A DNA stretch of 64,000 nucleotides from Nocardioides xinjiangensis (GTDB lineage: Bacteria > Actinomycetota > Actinomycetes > Propionibacteriales > Nocardioidaceae): the NCBI RefSeq assembly GCF_017916455.1, contig NZ_JAFMSY010000001.1, positions 1,099,977-1,163,976 of the forward strand. The letters are read 5' to 3'. Of this stretch, positions 16,564 through 24,354 are shown piece after piece. The notes under the pieces are model-generated. The model ran no database searches. It was not told the origin of the DNA and saw only the letters and a list, made by a program, of their open reading frames with translations. A program made the position numbers and the translations under genes. Position 1 is the first letter of the stretch. Each line of letters begins with the position of its first letter.

Positions 16564-16656
16564 GCGGGCTCTCCTTGGGTGCGGGATGTGCGGGGCGTGT
16601 GGTGGGTGCGGTGTGGGTGCCGGGTTCGGTGCGTGCGGGTGCGCTGGCTCGGGCGG

Positions 16657-17976
16657 TCAGGTGCGGGCGCGCGACTCGGCCGCGGTGACCTGCTTGCGGT
16701 GCGTGTCGACCTGGCTGCGGAGGTGGTCGAGGCAGGCGATGGTGGTGCGCGCGTCACCGATCAGTCCGCCCTTCGTGACGATCTGCAGGCCGTCCCACGG
16801 ACCACCGACGAGCGACCCGGAGACGGCCAGCGGCTCGACCTCGTCGGAGACCTCGAGGCCGTGCGAGCCGAGCTCGGCGAGGAGGGCGGCGGTGACGTCG
16901 CCGCCGGTGGTGAAGACGCCGTCCACGCGACGCGACTCCAGCGCGCGGCGCGTGGCACGGGCCAGGGCGAGCGGGATCTGCATCGCCTCCTCCGGTGTCG
17001 GCGACCAGAGGTCCGACTCGTCGAGGACCGTGGCCAGCACGACGATGCCTCCGCTGCCGGCGTCGTCCAGGGCGTCGTGGAGGACGGCGACCGTGGCGTC
17101 CACGTCGGGCACAGCGTGCGTTCCGGGGGTGCGGAACGCCTGGGCGCCGCGCTCGGCGACGAGCTGGCGCAGCTGCAGCCGGGTCAGCTCCGTGGCCGAA
17201 CCGGAGACGACGAGCAGCGGAGCGCCGGGCACGTCGTCGGCCAGCCCCATCGCGCGGGCCAGCGCCACGGAGGCCGGGCCGGGGTCGCTCGTCGTCCACA
17301 CCGTGTCGGTGCCGGCGGTCGCCGCGACCGCGGCGGTCGCGACCCGGTCGAGGTGCTCGGTCGTCGTCGCGTCGGCGACGATGACCTCCGCTCCCCGCTC
17401 GAGGTGCTGCCTGAGCGTGTCGGCGAGAGCGTCCAGGTCGCCGGTGATGTCCTCGAGGTGCACCGCGACCACGTCGAGGTCGGCCTGCTCGACCAGGAGC
17501 GTGACGACGTTCGACGTGCGTACCGGGGTCCTGGCGTCGCGCGCCACCTCGGTGTCCTCGAGGCGGCGCCCGTCGAGGAGCTGGATCGCGCCGATGGTCT
17601 GCCGCGCCGCGGCGGGGTGCGCCGGCGCGCAGAGCACCGCCACCCGCGCACCGGTCAGCTCGCGGACGCGCTCGAGCACCTCGCGGGTGGTCGCACCGAC
17701 GTTGCCGCGCAGGGTGGTGTCGATGCGGTTGCAGACCAACCGCGCGGGCCAGCCCGCGCGGACGACCCGGCCCACGCGCTCGCGCGCCCGGGCCGGGTCC
17801 AGGTGGCGGCTGTCGGTGGTTGCCACGACGACGTCGAAGCGCGAGACCATCTCGGCGACGACGTCGGCGTGCTCGCCGGCGCTGGCGGTGGCGGCGCGGA
17901 AGCCCGCCCGGGCGAACCCGGCCGCGGCGGCGTTCGCCCCGGTCAGGTCGTCCGCGACGACCAGCACGCCTGCCAC
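16657..17976 (-). CDS. Four-carbon acid sugar kinase (DUF1537 family)
   Basis: A 439-residue kinase of the OtnK/DtnK family, which phosphorylates threonate or erythronate at C4. The N-terminal VLVVADDLTGANAAAAGFA is the substrate-binding motif, CNRIDTTLRGNVGATTREV follows, and the nucleotide-binding C-terminal half has VFTTGGDVTAALLAELG and LVGGPWDGLQIVTKGGLIGD. The start is GTG at 17974-17976, only 1 base after the transporter stop, so translation is probably coupled. Length is typical. Which epimer is used cannot be told from the sequence. Confidence 0.88.
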   Translation of the reverse strand: MAGVLVVADDLTGANAAAAGFARAGFRAATASAGEHADVVAEMVSRFDVVVATTDSRHLDPARARERVGRVVRAGWPARLVCNRIDTTLRGNVGATTREVLERVRELTGARVAVLCAPAHPAAARQTIGAIQLLDGRRLEDTEVARDARTPVRTSNVVTLLVEQADLDVVAVHLEDITGDLDALADTLRQHLERGAEVIVADATTTEHLDRVATAAVAATAGTDTVWTTSDPGPASVALARAMGLADDVPGAPLLVVSGSATELTRLQLRQLVAERGAQAFRTPGTHAVPDVDATVAVLHDALDDAGSGGIVVLATVLDESDLWSPTPEEAMQIPLALARATRRALESRRVDGVFTTGGDVTAALLAELGSHGLEVSDEVEPLAVSGSLVGGPWDGLQIVTKGGLIGDARTTIACLDHLRSQVDTHRKQVTAAESRART

Positions 17977-17977
17977 G

Positions 17978-19462
17978 TCAGAGCACCGCGCCCGCGATGA
18001 GCACGAGGGGCAGCGACCCGAGCCAGACGGCCGTCGTGATCCCGGACCAGCCGCGCAGGGCCGCCGTGCCCTCGAGGCCGGTGAAGCGGGTGACGACCCA
18101 GAAGTAGGAGTCGTTGAAGTAGCTGAACACCATGGACCCGGCGCAGCAGGCCAGCGCGGCGGCGAGCGCCGACAGGCCCAGGCCGTCCACCAGCGGGGCG
18201 CTCACCGAGGCCGCGGTGATCATCGCGACCGTGCCGGAGCCCTGGGCCAGCCGCACGAGGCTCGCGATGAGGAACGGGACGAGCACGCCCGGCAGGCTCA
18301 GGTCGGCGATCGCCTCGGCGAGCGCGTCACCGACCCCGGAGTCGCGGAGCACCTGGCCGAGCGCGCCACCGGCGCCGGTGATCAAGATGATGAGCCCCGC
18401 CGAGGCGGCGGCGTCCGCCATCCAGCCGTGGACCTGCTTGCGCGGCGTCCACCGCGGGAGGAGGACGTAGACGGCGAGCACGATGCCGATGATGAGGGCG
18501 ACGACGGGGTTGCCGATGAAGGCCAGCACCTCGGCCCACGCGGCGGGGGTGTACTCGTCCTCCGGGCCCAGCGCGCCCTGGCTGTTGCGGTCGACGGCGG
18601 TGGCGACCGTGTTGAGCACGATCAGCAGCAGCGGCACGAGCAGCGGCAGGGCGGCGAGCCCGAACGAGATCGTGTGCGGCTTCCCGCCCGCGGGGGGCTC
18701 GCCGAGCTGGTGGACCGGCGGCTCGTCGGCGACCGGCGTCCCGGGACCCTCGTCGGTCACGGTGGCCGTCGCGGTGCCCCCCGAGCGCGACGAGCCGTGC
18801 ACGGCCGCCGTGCCGTAGACGGCCTCGCGGACGTTGTCGTTGAGCTCGCTCTCGAGCTTCGGCCCCATCCACGCGGCGTAGAGGACGACGATCGGCAGCA
18901 GGACGATCGAGAAGACCAGCCCGGCCAGGATCAGCCCGCCGAGGTCGGCCCCGAGGATGCCGGCGACGCCGAGGGGCCCGGGGGTGGGCGGCACGAGGTG
19001 GTGGGTCAGGGTCATGCCGCAGCCGAGGGCCAGCGCCAGCGTGACGTAGCGGCCCTTGAGCCGGCGGGCGATCGAGCGCGCCAGCGGGTTCATGATCACG
19101 TAGCCGGAGTCGCAGAAGACGGGGATCGACACGACCGCACCGGTGCCGGCCATGGCCCAGTGCTCCCGGCCGCGGCCCAGCGCCCGGACGAAGGTCTTGG
19201 CCAGCGCGTCGGCGGCTCCGGAGACCTCGAGGATCTTGCCGATCGCGACACCGAGGCCGATCACGATCCCGATCGAGGCGAGGGTGTTGCCGAACCCGGT
19301 CGTCATCGAGGTGATCGTCTCGAGCGCCGGCGAGCCGGCGACGAAGCCGGTGACCAGGGCGGCGATGAGCAGCGCCACGAAGGCGTCGATGCGGGTGCGC
19401 AGGACCAGGAAGATGATCGTCCCGATGCCGAGCACGAGGGCGAGCAGGAGTTGTGGATCCAT
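17978..19462 (-). CDS. GntP-family transporter for a sugar acid
   Basis: A 494-residue transporter, diverged from the gluconate permease at 344-1720. It keeps GntP signatures (VFCDSGYVIMNPLA, LTHHLVPPTPGPLGVAGILG, FSYFNDSYFWVVTRF) but has an unusual hydrophilic loop of about 50 residues (about 205-255, GSSRSGGTATATVTDEGPGT) between membrane segments. As first gene of the operon with kinase and PdxA2-type dehydrogenase, its substrate is inferred to be threonate, erythronate or a relative, taken up by proton symport. Promoter and operator sequences lie at 19463-19580. Confidence 0.88.
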   Translation of the reverse strand: MDPQLLLALVLGIGTIIFLVLRTRIDAFVALLIAALVTGFVAGSPALETITSMTTGFGNTLASIGIVIGLGVAIGKILEVSGAADALAKTFVRALGRGREHWAMAGTGAVVSIPVFCDSGYVIMNPLARSIARRLKGRYVTLALALGCGMTLTHHLVPPTPGPLGVAGILGADLGGLILAGLVFSIVLLPIVVLYAAWMGPKLESELNDNVREAVYGTAAVHGSSRSGGTATATVTDEGPGTPVADEPPVHQLGEPPAGGKPHTISFGLAALPLLVPLLLIVLNTVATAVDRNSQGALGPEDEYTPAAWAEVLAFIGNPVVALIIGIVLAVYVLLPRWTPRKQVHGWMADAAASAGLIILITGAGGALGQVLRDSGVGDALAEAIADLSLPGVLVPFLIASLVRLAQGSGTVAMITAASVSAPLVDGLGLSALAAALACCAGSMVFSYFNDSYFWVVTRFTGLEGTAALRGWSGITTAVWLGSLPLVLIAGAVL

Positions 19463-19544
19463 CGATTGCCTCCAGATGGCGTGGCTCGCCGGTCGGCGGG
19501 CTCACCTCATCCTGACCTGTGGCGACCGTCACAGGCAAGAGTTC

Positions 19545-19573
19545 TGCGCAACTAAGTTGCGCAATGTGCGCAG
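19545..19573 (-). promoter_or_regulatory. Likely DeoR-type operator for the sugar-acid operon
   Basis: A perfect 19-bp palindrome TGCGCAACTAAGTTGCGCA (19545-19563) is followed by a third TGCGCA at 19567-19572; CTGCGCA at 19544 and TGCGCAG at 19567 also form an outer inverted repeat. The site is about 80 bp upstream of the transporter start and is the natural target of the DeoR protein encoded at the end of the operon. This assignment is inference from position and symmetry. Confidence 0.6.
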
Positions 19574-19649
19574 TTTATCCGCACCACGCGTGGCTCAGCC
19601 CCGGTGGTCGCGATGCGCCACTGGCCCCGGTGCGTGCCGGGGCTCGGGA

Positions 19650-19689
19650 GTGCGCGACCGTAGCGAACTGTGCGGTTCGCGTGGCGCAC
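19650..19689. promoter_or_regulatory. Nested inverted repeats upstream of TasA-like copy 1
   Basis: Outer arms GTGCGC (19650-19655) and GCGCAC (19684-19689) enclose inner arms GCGAAC (19663-19668) and GTTCGC (19675-19680). The duplication begins exactly at the outer arm, so copy 2 has the same arrangement at 26929-26968. A candidate operator or RNA stem shared by both genes. Confidence 0.45.
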
Positions 19690-19781
19690 GAGCAGCCTCA
19701 GCGCGACGTGCGCGTGGAGCGGCGCTCCGTAGCGTTCTTCTCATCAACCACCGATCCCCGCACACGCCCCAGGAGCACCCC

Positions 19782-20327
19782 GTGACCACCACCGCCGCCG
19801 CCACCCGCCGCAAGGTCCTCATCCCCCTCGCCACCCTCGCGGCCGCCGGCGCCATCGCCGTGGGCTCCGGCGCCACCTTCACCTCCACCACCGGCAACAC
19901 CGCCTCCGCCGTCACCTCCGGCACCCTCAAGCACACCAACTCCAAGGACGGCAAGGCCGTCTTCGACCTCACCAACCTCAAGCCCGGCGACACCCTCAAC
20001 GGCACCCTGACCCTCACCAACACCGGGTCCCTTCCCGCCGCCTTCACCCTCACCGAGGTCTCCTCCACCAACGCCTTCACCGGCGCCAACCTCAGCCTCG
20101 CCATCACCGACACCACCACCGGCGCCACCGTCTACACCGGCACCTTCGGCGGCCTCGTCGACGGCACCAAGACCGCCCTCGGCACCTACGCCGCCGGCGA
20201 CGCCCACACCTACACCTTCACCGTCAAGCTCGCCCAGGACACCCCCAACGCCGACCAGGGCAAGAGCGCCAACGCCGTCTACCAGTGGGACTCCGTCCAG
20301 CTCGACGGCACCACCTACAACCAGTGA
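19782..20327 (+). CDS. TasA-like secreted protein with SipW-type signal peptide, copy 1
   Basis: A 181-residue exported protein. GTG at 19782 with AGGAG at 19771-19775 is the start; it directly follows CACGCCCC. The signal region (TRRKVLIPLATLAAAGAIAV) ends at GSGATFTSTTGNTASAVTSG, the SipW-dependent pattern in which A-x-F-T...N-x-A-S follows the cleavage site. The mature part is a beta-rich TasA/camelysin-like domain with LKPGDTLNGTLTLTNTGSLP and TYTFTVKLAQDTPNADQG. In Bacillus such proteins form matrix fibres after cleavage by SipW; the adjacent signal peptidase supports the same here. Codons are almost all C-ending, suggesting high expression. An identical protein is encoded at 27061-27606. 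Confidence 0.85.
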   Translation: MTTTAAATRRKVLIPLATLAAAGAIAVGSGATFTSTTGNTASAVTSGTLKHTNSKDGKAVFDLTNLKPGDTLNGTLTLTNTGSLPAAFTLTEVSSTNAFTGANLSLAITDTTTGATVYTGTFGGLVDGTKTALGTYAAGDAHTYTFTVKLAQDTPNADQGKSANAVYQWDSVQLDGTTYNQ

Positions 20328-20332
20328 GTCGC

Positions 20333-20367
20333 GGCGGGAGCGCTCCGAGCACCCGGCCGCTCCCGCC
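20333..20367 (+). terminator. Stem-loop between TasA-like copy 1 and the signal peptidase
   Basis: Arms GGCGGGAGCG (20333-20342) and CGCTCCCGCC (20358-20367), 10 bp with a 15-base loop, just beyond the duplicated segment. It may terminate or attenuate, so that the abundant fibre protein is made in excess over the downstream peptidase. Confidence 0.45.
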
Positions 20368-20430
20368 CACCTCCCGCCCCCGCCGCGCCCCGACGCCCCC
20401 ACCGACCCCCCTCGAGAACGGAACCGCCCG

Positions 20431-21060
20431 ATGAGCACCGGAGCCTCCCGCTCGGTGACCGCCACGCTGACGCAGTGGACGGTCAACCTCGTCCTCGTCG
20501 CCGTCACGCTGGTGTCGGCGGCGTACCTCCTGCCGAGCCTGATGGGCTACGAGCGGTACGTCATCACCGGGGGCTCGATGTCCGGCACGTTCGAGAAGGG
20601 CTCCATCGCCATCGAGAAGCCCGTGGACGTGGCGGACCTCGCCGTGGGGGACGTGATCACCTACCTGCCTCCAGCCGACAGCGGCGTGGGAACCCTGGTC
20701 ACCCACCGCATCGTCAAGGCCGGCCGCAGCGACACCGGGGCCCGCGTGTTCCGGACCCAGGGTGACGCCAACCCCGACCCCGACCCGTGGAAGTTCACCC
20801 TCGACGAGGGCACCCAGCCCGTCGTGCAGCTCACGGTCCCCTACGTCGGCTACGCGCTCATCGCCCTGGCCGACCGCGAGACCCGGATGCTCGTCATCGG
20901 CGTGCCGGCCGGGCTGATCGCCCTGCTCAGCCTCGTCGAGCTGGTCGGCGCCCTCCGCCGACCCGGCGACCGCGAGGCGCCCGCGCCCGCGCTCCTGCCC
21001 GCGGCGGACGGCCACCCGACGGACGTCCCGGCGCGGGTGGCGTCGCCGGTCGCGGCCTGA
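20431..21060 (+). CDS. sipW: SipW-type (ER-type) signal peptidase I
   Basis: A 209-residue membrane protease. The N-terminal membrane segment is about 15-37; catalytic Ser49 is in ITGGSMSGTFEKGS and the general base is His92 in LVTHRIV instead of the Lys of ordinary bacterial signal peptidase I, which defines the SipW/ER group. GDVITY and RTQGDANPDPDPW are further conserved blocks, and a second membrane helix (MLVIGVPAGLIALLSLVELV) lies near the C-terminus, as in SipW. Neighbouring substrates with matching signal peptides at 19782, 21203 and 27061 make it the dedicated protease of this locus. Confidence 0.9.
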   Translation: MSTGASRSVTATLTQWTVNLVLVAVTLVSAAYLLPSLMGYERYVITGGSMSGTFEKGSIAIEKPVDVADLAVGDVITYLPPADSGVGTLVTHRIVKAGRSDTGARVFRTQGDANPDPDPWKFTLDEGTQPVVQLTVPYVGYALIALADRETRMLVIGVPAGLIALLSLVELVGALRRPGDREAPAPALLPAADGHPTDVPARVASPVAA

Positions 21061-21202
21061 CGCCGCACCGGGCACCCACCGCCCGTCCGGGCCCGTCCGG
21101 GCCTGTCCCGGACCCCGCCCCCGGGTCCACCCCAGGGTCCGCCCCGGGTCTCGGACCCGTGCCGCGCGAACCGTGCGCAACCGTGTACCTGGAGGAGGAA
21201 TC

Positions 21203-23059
21203 GTGTCGAAGAGGCGTAGCGTGCGCTTGCCTAGCGTTGGTGTCGTGACCAGCCGCTCGAACCTCCTGCTCGCGATGGGCCTCCTCCTGGCCGTCGCCGG
21301 CTTCTTCGCGCCCGGCACCTCGACCGCCGCGTTCACCGCCGGCAGCCGCAACGCCGCCTCGAACGTCACCGCCTCGCCGGACTGGACGCCGCCGACCGTG
21401 TCGCTGCAGAACCCCGGAAGCCCGGTCAAGGACACCGTCACCCTCACCGCCGCCGCGAGCGACGGCGAGACGGGCGTCAAGGCCGTCGTCATCTCCTACC
21501 TCGCGCCGGGCGCCTCCAGCTGGGTCGACGTCTGCACCGCCACCACCGCGCCGTACAGCTGCGCCTGGAACACCAAGGCCCTCGCCGACGGCTCCTACCA
21601 GCTGCGCGCCCGCGCCACGGACAACGCCGGCTACGCCACCACCTCCGACGCGGTCACCACCACGGTCGCCAACACCACCCTGGTCACCCTCGGCGACCCG
21701 GGCGAGGTCGTCCGCGGGACGGTGCCGCTGACCACGACGATCCACAACGGCGGACTGCTCCCCTACACGGTGCGGGTGGAGTACGCCGTCGCCGGCAGCG
21801 GCAGCTGGAAGCAGCTCTGCACGTCGCTGACGGCACCGCACACCTGCTCGTGGAACACCACCACGCTCGCCAACGACTACTACGACCTCCGCTCGGTCGC
21901 GACCTCCGGCACCACGACCTACACCTCCGCCGTCCTCGCCGACGTGCTGGTCGACAACCTCGCGCCGACGGTCACCATGACCGACCCGGGCTCGCCGCTG
22001 AGCGGCACCCGCACCTTCGAGGCGACCGCCTCCGACGCACACTCCGGCATCGCGTCGGTCGTGCTCCAGTACGCCGCCACCGGCAGCACGACGTACCGCA
22101 CCCTGTGCACCACCACCGTGGCGCCGTACTCCTGCCGGGTCGACACCACCACGCTCCCCGACGGCAGCTACACCCTCCGCGCGGTCGCCACCGACGTGGC
22201 CGGCAACGCCACCACCTCGGCGCTGGTGACGAGCCGCGTCGTGGACAACACCGTCTCCTCGGTCTCCATGGAGGACCCCGGCGCCTTCCTGACCGGCACC
22301 GTCGCGCTGACGGCCTCGGCCAGCTCCACCGCGGGCGTCACCTCGGTGCGGATCCAGCGGGCCCCGAGCGGGACCACCACCTGGACCGACGTGTGCACCG
22401 ACACCGCCGCGCCGTACACCTGCTCGTGGAACACCACGACGGTCGCCGACGGGCTCTACGACCTGCGCGCCGTGCTGCTCGACGGGACCGGCAAGGTCAC
22501 GACGTCCGCGACGCTCGGCGCCCGGCGGGTCGACAACGCCCCGTTCCGCGGGGTGGACGTCCAGACGGCCAACGGCGGCACCTCGGCCGGCCGGCTCGAG
22601 GCGGCGGACACGATGACCTACACCTTCAGCGGCCAGCTCAACCACGGCACGGTGACGTCCGGCTGGACCGGCGCCGCGCTCCCGGTGACCGTCCGGGTGC
22701 GCGACGGCAACCTCTACACGCCGTCGCGCGGCAACACCGGCGACACCCTCGAGGTCCTCCGCAACGGTGTCGCGGTCAACCTGGGACAGGTCGTCCTGCG
22801 CGGCGAGCACGTCCGGTCGAGCCGGAACGTGACGTTCAACGCGACGATGACCGCGGGCACCGTCACCGTCGACGGCGTGGTGCGCAGCACCGTCACCCTG
22901 CAGCTGGGCACCGTGGTGAGCGGCAGCAGCTCCATCCGGACCTCCAGCGCCGGCGGCACCATGTCGTGGACGCCGTCGAACCTGGCCACGGACGTCGCAG
23001 GCATGGCCTGCTCGGTCGCCCCGGTCAGCGAGACCGGCGCCCTGGACCGGGAGTTCTGA
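21203..23059 (+). CDS. Secreted Ig-repeat protein with SipW-type signal peptide
   Basis: A 618-residue exported protein. GTG at 21203 follows a strong GGAGGAGG (21191-21198); a GTG at 21173 lacks a site. The signal region (LLLAMGLLLAVAGFFAPG, 21-38) leads into TAAFTAGSRNAASNVTAS, closely matching the pattern in the TasA-like proteins. Four Ig-like repeats of about 95 residues follow, each with a Cys pair in the form VCTATTAPYSCAWNT and an LADGSYDLRAVATD strand, then a C-terminal beta-rich region of about 150 residues (from about 455). No anchor is visible. Probably an accessory or adhesive component of the same surface structure. It overlaps the next gene as TGATG. Confidence 0.82.
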   Translation: MSKRRSVRLPSVGVVTSRSNLLLAMGLLLAVAGFFAPGTSTAAFTAGSRNAASNVTASPDWTPPTVSLQNPGSPVKDTVTLTAAASDGETGVKAVVISYLAPGASSWVDVCTATTAPYSCAWNTKALADGSYQLRARATDNAGYATTSDAVTTTVANTTLVTLGDPGEVVRGTVPLTTTIHNGGLLPYTVRVEYAVAGSGSWKQLCTSLTAPHTCSWNTTTLANDYYDLRSVATSGTTTYTSAVLADVLVDNLAPTVTMTDPGSPLSGTRTFEATASDAHSGIASVVLQYAATGSTTYRTLCTTTVAPYSCRVDTTTLPDGSYTLRAVATDVAGNATTSALVTSRVVDNTVSSVSMEDPGAFLTGTVALTASASSTAGVTSVRIQRAPSGTTTWTDVCTDTAAPYTCSWNTTTVADGLYDLRAVLLDGTGKVTTSATLGARRVDNAPFRGVDVQTANGGTSAGRLEAADTMTYTFSGQLNHGTVTSGWTGAALPVTVRVRDGNLYTPSRGNTGDTLEVLRNGVAVNLGQVVLRGEHVRSSRNVTFNATMTAGTVTVDGVVRSTVTLQLGTVVSGSSSIRTSSAGGTMSWTPSNLATDVAGMACSVAPVSETGALDREF

Positions 23060-23451
23060 TGGGCACCACGCACACGGCGCTCTCCCGGGCCGCGACCGCC
23101 GCCCTCGCGACGCTCGCGATGGTGCACCTCGTGGCCGCGCTGAGCCACGACGTCGTCCCGGCGTACGCCCGCGTCATCCTCCTCGGGACCGGCTGCGCGA
23201 CCGCGGCGGCGGCGGTGCTGCTGCGGCACGACACCTTCGGCTCCCGCCTGCTCGTGTGGGTCGTCACCGTCCTGTCCGCGGCCGGCGCCGTCCTCGTCGG
23301 CACCGTCGGGCTCCCCGGCAGCGTCTCCACCGGCCTGTCCGGCACCGAGGTGCTCGTCGTCGCGCTGGCCTTCGCGACGGGAGCGTTCGCGCTCCTCGAC
23401 ATGCGGCTGCGGCAGGCGTCGGTGGGCGATCGGCCGCCCTATGCTCTGTGA
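23059..23451 (+). CDS. Small four-helix membrane protein
   Basis: A 130-residue protein with about four hydrophobic segments (LATLAMVHLVAAL, VILLGTGCATAAAAVLL, LLVWVVTVLSAAGAVLVGTVG, VLVVALAFATGAFALLDM). I recognise no family. Its ATG shares one base with the stop of the Ig-repeat gene (TGATG) and its stop is one base before the response-regulator ATG, so it is part of the same transcript. Possible roles are an assembly factor or signal modulator for the locus; this is guesswork from position. Confidence 0.75.
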   Translation: MGTTHTALSRAATAALATLAMVHLVAALSHDVVPAYARVILLGTGCATAAAAVLLRHDTFGSRLLVWVVTVLSAAGAVLVGTVGLPGSVSTGLSGTEVLVVALAFATGAFALLDMRLRQASVGDRPPYAL

Positions 23452-23452
23452 G

Positions 23453-24283
23453 ATGTCACCGCGAGTGCTGCTGGTCGAGGACGACGACACCATCGCCAGG
23501 CCGCTGGTCCGGACCCTCGAGCGTGAGGGGTACGCCGTCGAGCGGGTCACCGGCGGGCTCGCCGCCCTGGAGGTGGTGACCTCGGCGCCGCCCCAGCTCG
23601 TGATCCTCGACCTGGGCCTGCCGGACATCGACGGGCTCGACGTCTGCCGCCGCGCCCGGGAGGGCGGCTACCCGGGCAGCATCATGATCCTCACCGCGCG
23701 CGGCGGCGAGCTCGACCGCGTGGTGGGGCTCGACATCGGCGCCGACGACTACCTCGCCAAGCCGTTCCCGCTGTCGGAGATGTTGGCCCGCGTGCGGGCG
23801 CTGCTGCGCCGCAGCGGCGTCGGCCAGGACGGGGCGGCTGGCACCCCGGGAGCGACCCCCGAAGCCACCTCCGCGCCCGCGGCCGCCGTCCCCAGCGCGG
23901 CGCCGGCTGCGCCGCCGGTCCCGCCGGCTGCCGCGTCGCCTGCCGCTCCGCCTGCCGCGGAGCCCGCGCCCCGGGCCGCGGCCACGGAGGGGTTCCGCGT
24001 CGACACGCGCGCCCGGCGCGTCTGGGTCGGCTCCCGCGAGATGCCGGTGAGCGCCAAGGAGTTCGACGTGCTGGCCCTGCTCGACGCCGAGCCGGGCGCG
24101 GTCGTCACCCGCGAGCTGCTGATGGACCGCGTCTGGGACGAGAACTGGTTCGGCTCCACCCGCACCCTCGACGCCACCATCGGCCGGCTCCGCCAGAAGC
24201 TCGAGGACCACCGGGCGCCCGCGCGCATCGACACCGTCCGGGGCGTCGGGTTCCGGATGGAGCGGGAGGCTCCCGATGCGTGA
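23453..24283 (+). CDS. OmpR-family response regulator with long Ala/Pro linker
   Basis: A 276-residue regulator. Receiver domain 1-120 has acidic residues Glu9-Asp12, phospho-acceptor Asp53 (LVILDLGLPD), Thr81 and Lys103 (LAKPFP). The winged-helix output domain spans about 190-275 (MPVSAKEFDVLALL, TLDATIGRLRQKLE, IDTVRGVGFRM). Between them a linker of about 65 residues is nearly all Ala and Pro, far longer than the usual 5-15 residues in this family. ATG at 23453 is one base after the previous stop; an ATG at 23441 lies inside the previous gene. Its stop overlaps the first unit of the repeat array at 24275. Confidence 0.9.
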   Translation: MSPRVLLVEDDDTIARPLVRTLEREGYAVERVTGGLAALEVVTSAPPQLVILDLGLPDIDGLDVCRRAREGGYPGSIMILTARGGELDRVVGLDIGADDYLAKPFPLSEMLARVRALLRRSGVGQDGAAGTPGATPEATSAPAAAVPSAAPAAPPVPPAAASPAAPPAAEPAPRAAATEGFRVDTRARRVWVGSREMPVSAKEFDVLALLDAEPGAVVTRELLMDRVWDENWFGSTRTLDATIGRLRQKLEDHRAPARIDTVRGVGFRMEREAPDA

Positions 24284-24354
24284 CCGGCTCGATGCGTGAC
24301 CGGCCCGACGGATGACCGATCCGATGAGTGACCGGTCCGATGCGTGACCGGCTG
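24275..24354 (+). repeat. 16-bp repeat array forming overlapping mini reading frames
   Basis: Five units beginning GATG(C/A)GTGACCGG at 24275, 24291, 24311 (shortened), 24323 and 24339 span the regulator stop and the kinase start. Each of the frames 24276-24299, 24292-24315 and 24312-24347 begins with ATG inside or just before the stop codon of the preceding frame, and the kinase ATG at 24340 overlaps the last one by 8 bp. The array looks like tandem duplication of an original ATGCGTGA stop/start overlap. Confidence 0.8.

Larger units (their letters stand above)
19650..20331 (+). repeat. 682-bp direct duplication, copy 1
   Basis: Identical to 26929-27610 apart from one base (G at 19721, A at 27000). 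It contains the promoter region, ribosome site, the whole TasA-like gene and 4 bases after the stop. Offset between copies is 7279 bp. Confidence 0.95.

Noticed and set aside
16346..19555. Long plus-strand open frame across the sugar-acid operon
   Set aside because: It is antisense to three genes with clear family motifs and has low-complexity Arg/Ala/Ser content.
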